A DNA stretch of 11,184 nt from Geosiphon pyriformis (taxonomy: Eukaryota; Glomeromycota; Glomeromycetes; Archaeosporales; Geosiphonaceae). Both the position numbers and the translations under genes were made by a program. The notes beneath the pieces were generated by a model. The model had not been told where the DNA came from. It did not search any database and saw nothing but the letters and a program-made list of their open reading frames with translations. This document shows positions 8,251 through 11,184 of this stretch, piece by piece. The stretch is from positions 64,001 through 75,184 of the forward strand of contig JAAOMT010000515.1 in assembly GCA_016748015.1 (NCBI GenBank), read 5' to 3'. Position 1 is the first letter of the stretch, and each line of letters opens with the position of its first letter.

Positions 8251-8379
8251 TGTGTAGTTATGTTGTAGTAAACGTCAACTCTTTTCCAGGAATTGCTCAT
8301 CTGGAAGCTCACCAAAAATGTGTAGTTACTTTGCTGCAAAAGTCAACTCTTCTACAGGAATTTCATCTGTAAGCTACCC
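8251..8379. repeat. Imperfect tandem duplication in the leader
   Basis: Copy 1 (8251-8313) and copy 2 (8319-8379) both begin TGTGTAGTTA, share GTCAACTCTT, CAGGAAT and CATCTG blocks in the same order, and end in AAGCT followed by a C-rich triplet. The period is 68 bp and a few small indels separate the copies. The repeat lies in the untranslated leader of the Gypsy element. Confidence 0.8.
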
Positions 8380-8461
8380 TAATGATTGTAATAAGAAAAA
8401 AAAATAAAAAAATAAAAGAAATGTAAAAGAAATAGAATTTTATCAAGAGAAATGTTTTCTA

Positions 8462-8473
8462 TCCAGGCCTGGA
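8462..8473. repeat. 12-bp perfect palindrome TCCAGGCCTGGA
   Basis: It is self-complementary over 12 bases and is G+C-rich in an otherwise A/T-rich leader. On the element's sense strand it contains the only TGG in the first 60 bases after the LTR (TGGATAG, from 8465), about 54 bases inside the element. In retroviral leaders G+C-rich palindromes can seed RNA dimerisation; here that role is only a suggestion. Confidence 0.6.
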
Positions 8474-8490
8474 GTCACTAACAGTTTACT

Positions 8491-8513
8491 GAAATTGGTA
8501 GCTAATCAATTTC
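8491..8513. repeat. Hairpin abutting the 5' LTR
   Basis: GAAATTG (8491-8497) and CAATTTC (8507-8513) form a perfect 7-bp stem around a 9-base loop containing TAGCTA. The stem ends five bases from the inner LTR edge, where a primer-binding site is expected. Confidence 0.6.
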
Positions 8514-8586
8514 GAAATGTTAGTTGGGTTGTGGGGATTTTTCAAGTACAATAATTAAAGAATTTGGTTTTTCGAATTATTTGATA

Positions 8587-8592
8587 TTTATT
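8587..8592 (-). terminator. Polyadenylation signal AATAAA in the LTR
   Basis: The minus strand reads AATAAA about 77 bases after the TATA box and 68 bases before the inner LTR end. That position suits a signal within R that acts in the 3' LTR. The motif is common by chance in DNA this rich in A/T, so position is the main support. Confidence 0.5.
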
Positions 8593-8668
8593 TCTTTTTG
8601 TGTGTATAGGAATGGTTTTAAGAGATAAATCTAAAGTAAGATACATTTTTCAGAAGAGAAAAGCTCTT

Positions 8669-8676
8669 CTTTTATA
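8669..8676 (-). promoter_or_regulatory. TATA box of the LTR promoter
   Basis: The minus strand reads TATAAAAG, a close match to the eukaryotic TATA consensus, in the part of the LTR where the promoter is expected. A start site about 25-35 bases downstream would fall near 8635-8645. A perfect 7-bp stem (AGAAGAG/CTCTTCT, 8652-8670, 5-base loop) begins at the end of the box. Confidence 0.7.
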
Positions 8677-8728
8677 CAACTTGTTGTAGTACTAGTTTAT
8701 GAACTTGCACTTTTTCTTTTTGCCCAAA

Positions 8729-8891
8729 TTCCAGCAAACTAAAGATACATTTTGATGAACTACAAGTTATTTTGCTGAACTATTAATTAATTTGGGTGAA
8801 CTATTCATAATTTCGGCAAATTTTTGTAAATTTTGGCAAATTTTTTATAAATTTCGGCGAATTTCTGTAAATTTCAGCAAATTTCTGAATG
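8729..8891. repeat. Phased 20-bp degenerate tandem array in U3
   Basis: Read on the plus strand, eight consecutive units start at 8729, 8751, 8771, 8791, 8811, 8831, 8852 and 8872, with lengths of 22, 20, 20, 20, 20, 21, 20 and 20. Most begin TTT, followed by a G/C-containing core such as CGGC, GCTG or GGGTG, then AA or GAA and an A/T-rich half. Units at 8811-8891 are closest to each other; those at 8751-8810 share GAACTA. The array lies about 50-215 bp upstream of the TATA box in element orientation. Confidence 0.75.
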
Positions 8892-9089
8892 TTACAAAGT
8901 TCAGGGTATTGTGTAATTTGATCATCTTATTTTCTGTTATACTAATTAGATTATTTTAATTGAATCATGATATGTAATAATTGATTAAATAATAAATGAT
9001 AATTTGAAATAATATTAATATACTAATGAATTATAGGAATTATAAGGGTAATTTCATGCTAATTAATAGCTAAAATTCTACTGATAACA

Positions 9090-9094
9090 CTGTC
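9090..9094. other. Presumed right half of the target-site duplication (CTGTC)
   Basis: These are the five bases next to the 5' LTR edge, within the LINE endonuclease frame. Ty3/Gypsy integrases normally make 4-6 bp duplications. The partner copy should lie directly left of the 3' LTR, outside this window, so this is a prediction. Confidence 0.4.
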
Positions 9095-9549
9095 TTCATT
9101 GAAATCGCCACCGAAAACAACGAAGGAAGATTCATTAACAGCTTTCGCAATGAGAGAGTTGACTTCACCAGCCTGAGAGAACCGAACTACTGAGGAAGCA
9201 CCAGCATACAGACCCAGAATAGACACTGAAAGTTTATTTTTGAAAAGTAACTTAATAGACAAGAGCCAACCAGGCACCTTTGACACTTTGCACACATGTC
9301 TTGCCAAAGAAAAATTCATGACGATTGCAACCCCAGAACCCATGTGACCAGAAACCAAACCAGAAGTAAAAACCCGAACACCTACAAACTTGTTCATAAT
9401 TCAAGAGCAAATCCCATCCTTCAACTTAGTCTTAGTAACAATTGAAATCATATTGTTCATTTCTTTATGCCAACGAATAACATCCTCCTGTTTCGCAGGA
9501 TTGTTCATTCCTCTAATATTGCACGTGGCAATTTTCCAAATATAATTGG

Positions 9550-9553
9550 TCAT
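9550..9553 (-). promoter_or_regulatory. ATGA overlap joining LINE ORF1 stop and ORF2 start
   Basis: The minus strand reads CAATGACC. The ATG of ORF2 (9553-9551) shares two bases with the TGA of ORF1 (9552-9550). This geometry is typical of coupled termination and reinitiation of translation in several LINE and other elements, so ORF2 may be made by stop-restart. Confidence 0.6.
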
Positions 9554-10698
9554 TGAGATGAGAAGAGGATCAGAGAACCCGAACCAGCACACAACTGCTC
9601 CAACTTCGCCAAAATCGAACCAATAAAGGCATCGAGAGCAACCAACTTCGATTCTAAAACACCAACTTTAAAAGTCAGCACCTTGGAACTGCTATGACCC
9701 AATTGAAAACTATCATTGCTAGAAGGGAAAGAAATGGGTTAAGCCAAAGGTATGTTTAATACCATGTTGAAATCCAAGTCAGAGTTAGCCACCATAAAAG
9801 AACCAGAGACAGACAGTTGAGGAGTATTCACTGAAGGAATCATATTAGAAGGAGGAGCTAAAGGCACCAAACTAAGATTGTTAAAACGAAGAAGAATGTT
9901 CAAAATTCGATCAGATAAAAGCTCTACAGAGCATTCCAGACGTGCCAAACACACACCCAAAGGGGCATCAACCATAGAGAGAAGAGGAGGGGTACCACCA
10001 GAACTCGAAGCACCAACAAATAGAAAACCAGAACCAGAGTCATCAAGAAGACCACGAGAGACCGAAGCAACTGAGACTACTTGGGCCCAGGATTTGCCTC
10101 CAAAAGCAACAGGACGAGAGATCGGAACCTTTTTTTTAGCATATAATTTGGCCAACTGGAGACAAGTATCCAAGTTAGCAGGCTTTTTAAATGACTTGGG
10201 TGACTGAGAAACTGATGTAACCTCAGCATCACATTCCAGGGCAGAATGACCAAACTTCCCACACCATTCACAGCGAATCAAATCCAATCTAGCCCATGAG
10301 AGTTTCACTCCACCAAAGATCGGCTCCATGTGAAAAGCTGATTCCATAGCTTCATCAGATTCAAAACATACCACAGCACAGTGTGTTCTGTTGCCAGTTT
10401 CCAATGAACAATTGATGACACAAGTTTTCCTACCGGCCCCTTCCAATAGATTTCCAAGATCATGAGCTGTCATTCCCACCAGCAAAGTAAACAGAAGCGC
10501 CCTGAATTGATCCCTAAAAGCCCATGTCTCATGATCTCCCACAGCTTTGGCCACACGCACAGAATCTTTCCCAATTAGGAAAGACCATTTTGACGCCAAC
10601 AGATCAATTTGGCTAGATTTGGCAAACTCCACCACAGCCTTCTGCCACAGCCCAATTAACTGAACTTTGATAGACACAATCTGACCATACTCGGGTAT
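9550..10698 (-). pseudogene. LINE ORF1 (RRM-like plus CCHC zinc knuckle), 5'-truncated, one stop
   Basis: The frame is open from the truncation point (about 10698) to TAA 9741-9739, and then continues in the same frame to TGA 9552-9550. The TAA is therefore probably a disabling mutation and the original end is the TGA. No ATG starts the visible block: the codon at 10677 is GTG, so the real start was upstream and is lost. The middle part (RKTCVINCSLETG ... THCAVVCFESDEAMESAF) resembles an RRM fold, and a CCHC knuckle CEWCGKFGHSALEC lies at 10272-10231. The C-terminal part is Ser/Leu-rich. Such proteins bind element RNA and act as chaperones in the ribonucleoprotein. Family identity is clear, but the exact clade is not. 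Confidence 0.85.
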
Positions 10699-11184
10699 TT
10701 ATTTAATTAATTTTATTAAAAAAATTTATTAATAATTTATATTTAAAATAAAATTAGAAAACTATTAGTTAAAAGTATTTAATTTTTTTATTAACTTATT
10801 TATTTGTTTTATAAAATTAATAAACTGTATTTTAAATTAATAAACAATAATTTTATACAAAGTTTTTTATTATATAATATTAAAAAACTAAAAAAATCAT
10901 AAATAATTATATTTATTAACAAAAAATAATATAGATTTCTTAATAATATTATTATAATTAGCAAAATTTTTTGTTATAAACCAATAGATTTTAATTTAAT
11001 TTACAATTTATATATGTATTTATGTATTTTAAATTAGTATTTATTATAATATTTATATTTATTAACAAATTTTTTTGTTTTACTTAAACTTAATTTTAAA
11101 TATAAATATAGATTAAATAATTTTTTTAAATTTTAAAAAAATAAAAACTTTACAAATTTATCTATTTAATAACAAATTTTTTTT
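10699..11184. other. A/T-only-like DNA without recognisable feature
   Basis: About 490 bases, almost all A and T, with no open frame of note, no RNA gene and no clear tandem unit. It is probably the original host DNA into which the LINE inserted. Short palindromes such as TAATAATATTATTA at 10941-10954 are expected by chance at this composition. Confidence 0.7.

Larger units (their letters stand above)
8112..8518 (-). other. 5' untranslated leader between LTR and gag
   Basis: About 400 bp without a coding frame. It holds, in element order, a hairpin next to the LTR (8513-8491), a 12-bp palindrome (8473-8462), a T-rich run on the sense strand (about 8430-8390) and two imperfect direct copies of a 61-63 bp unit. 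No tRNA-complementary primer-binding site is evident next to the LTR. Packaging and dimerisation signals normally lie in this region, but none can be assigned from sequence alone. Confidence 0.75.
1..9089 (-). mobile_element. Ty3/Gypsy-type LTR retrotransposon, nested in a LINE, decayed
   Basis: The element is oriented right to left. Its 5' LTR is at 8519-9089, with leader, gag-pol and a third ORF between, and the start of its 3' LTR is at 141-1. A 141-bp direct repeat (1-141 against 8949-9089, no indels, 4 differences) and a polypurine tract next to it fix the left LTR edge. Pol order PR-DUT-RT-RH-IN, with integrase after RNase H, identifies Ty3/Gypsy rather than Copia. The visible part is 9089 bp; if the 3' LTR equals the 5' one, about 430 bp lie outside, giving roughly 9.5 kb. 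Gag-pol carries 20 in-frame stops, so this copy cannot make its own polyprotein, while ORF3 is open. Confidence 0.95.
8519..9089 (-). repeat. 5' LTR, 571 bp
   Basis: The outer edge at 9089 is set by the end of similarity with 1-141 and by the return to the LINE endonuclease frame at 9090. The inner edge is inferred from a terminal inverted repeat: plus-strand TGTTA at 8519-8523 and TAACA at 9085-9089, so the element reads TGTTA...TAACA. Inside, in element order, are a 20-bp periodic array (8891-8729), a TATA box (8676-8669), a hairpin just downstream (8670-8652) and an AATAAA (8592-8587). From these I infer U3 of roughly 450 bp, R of roughly 70 bp starting near 8640, and U5 of roughly 50 bp. 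The inner edge cannot be confirmed here because the matching end of the 3' LTR is outside the window. Confidence 0.88.
9090..9553 (-). pseudogene. LINE ORF2, endonuclease N-terminal part, broken and interrupted
   Basis: I take ATG 9553-9551 as the start because it overlaps the ORF1 stop as ATGA, although an in-frame Met lies upstream at 9592. The protein begins with the endonuclease motif ATCNIRGMNN. The catalytic Glu expected in the next motif (usually ETKL) is Lys here (TKTKL, Lys codon 9433-9431). An in-frame TGA at 9403-9401 follows, and the frame resumes with NKFVGVRVFTSG and runs to VVFGGDFNED (GDFN at 9109-9098). There the 5' LTR of the Gypsy element begins. This is an APE-type nicking endonuclease for target-primed reverse transcription. 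The rest of the endonuclease, and the reverse transcriptase, should lie left of the window. Confidence 0.88.
9090..10698 (-). mobile_element. Non-LTR (LINE) retrotransposon fragment, 5'-truncated and split by the Gypsy element
   Basis: ORF1 with a CCHC knuckle is followed by an ORF2 beginning with an apurinic-type endonuclease, the layout of many LINEs. The left end is cut by the Gypsy insertion two codons after the GDFN motif. The right end is an abrupt change at about 10698 from a mixed-composition coding frame to almost pure A/T, with the ORF1 frame still open up to a stop in the A/T DNA. That fits 5' truncation during target-primed reverse transcription. G+C and CpG content are visibly higher than in the Gypsy element. 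Confidence 0.9.

Noticed and set aside
8470-8473. Inner edge of the 5' LTR at 8470 instead of 8519, placing a TGG four bases from the edge
   Set aside because: It would give only TG...CA ends and a TGGATAG site whose complement does not look like a tRNA 3' end. TGTTA...TAACA at 8519/9089 is the better inverted repeat. Not fully excluded.
9878-10207. 109-codon plus-strand ORF rich in Arg/Glu
   Set aside because: It lies opposite the LINE ORF1 frame, which has clear zinc knuckle and family features. No independent start context or motif is seen.
10941-10954. 14-bp palindrome TAATAATATTATTA
   Set aside because: Expected by chance in almost pure A/T DNA.

Overview
The window is almost entirely transposable-element DNA in a very AT-rich, T/A-skewed background. 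The family signatures suggest a fungal nuclear genome, most likely an arbuscular mycorrhizal fungus (Glomeromycota, Rhizophagus/Gigaspora-like). That assignment is an inference from the style of the proteins and the AT richness; no host gene is present to confirm it. No RNA gene, CRISPR array or bacterial feature was seen.

Layout. Positions 1-9089 are one Ty3/Gypsy-type LTR retrotransposon lying on the minus strand, so its 5' end is on the right. The 5' LTR is 8519-9089 (571 bp, TGTTA...TAACA ends in plus orientation). A leader runs 8518-8112. Gag-pol follows in one long reading frame (8111 down to 973) broken by 20 in-frame stops and one frame change. Next come a separate intact 235-codon ORF (829-122), a polypurine tract (154-145) and the first 141 bp of the 3' LTR, whose remainder lies beyond the left edge. 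Domain order is: novel N-terminal gag region, capsid-like gag, CCHC zinc knuckle, aspartic protease, Cys-rich CxxC domain of unknown type, trimeric-type dUTPase, reverse transcriptase, RNase H, integrase with GPY/F tail, then the third ORF.

Positions 9090 to about 10698 are a 5'-truncated non-LTR (LINE) element, also on the minus strand, visibly richer in G+C and CpG. ORF1 (RRM-like region plus CCHC knuckle) meets ORF2 (apurinic-type endonuclease) through an ATGA stop/start overlap. The Gypsy element is inserted inside the endonuclease reading frame, two codons after the GDFN motif, so the rest of the LINE should lie left of this window. Positions 10699-11184 are featureless, nearly pure A/T DNA.

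Order of events (inference): the LINE inserted into AT-rich DNA with 5' truncation, the Gypsy element inserted into the LINE, and both then decayed, largely by changes that look like C:G to T:A transitions. The points most worth a second look are the protease-CysRich-dUTPase-RT architecture, the intact third ORF with a splice-acceptor-like sequence before it and a polypurine tract inside its coding sequence, the phased 20-bp array in U3, and the absence of a recognisable tRNA primer-binding site.
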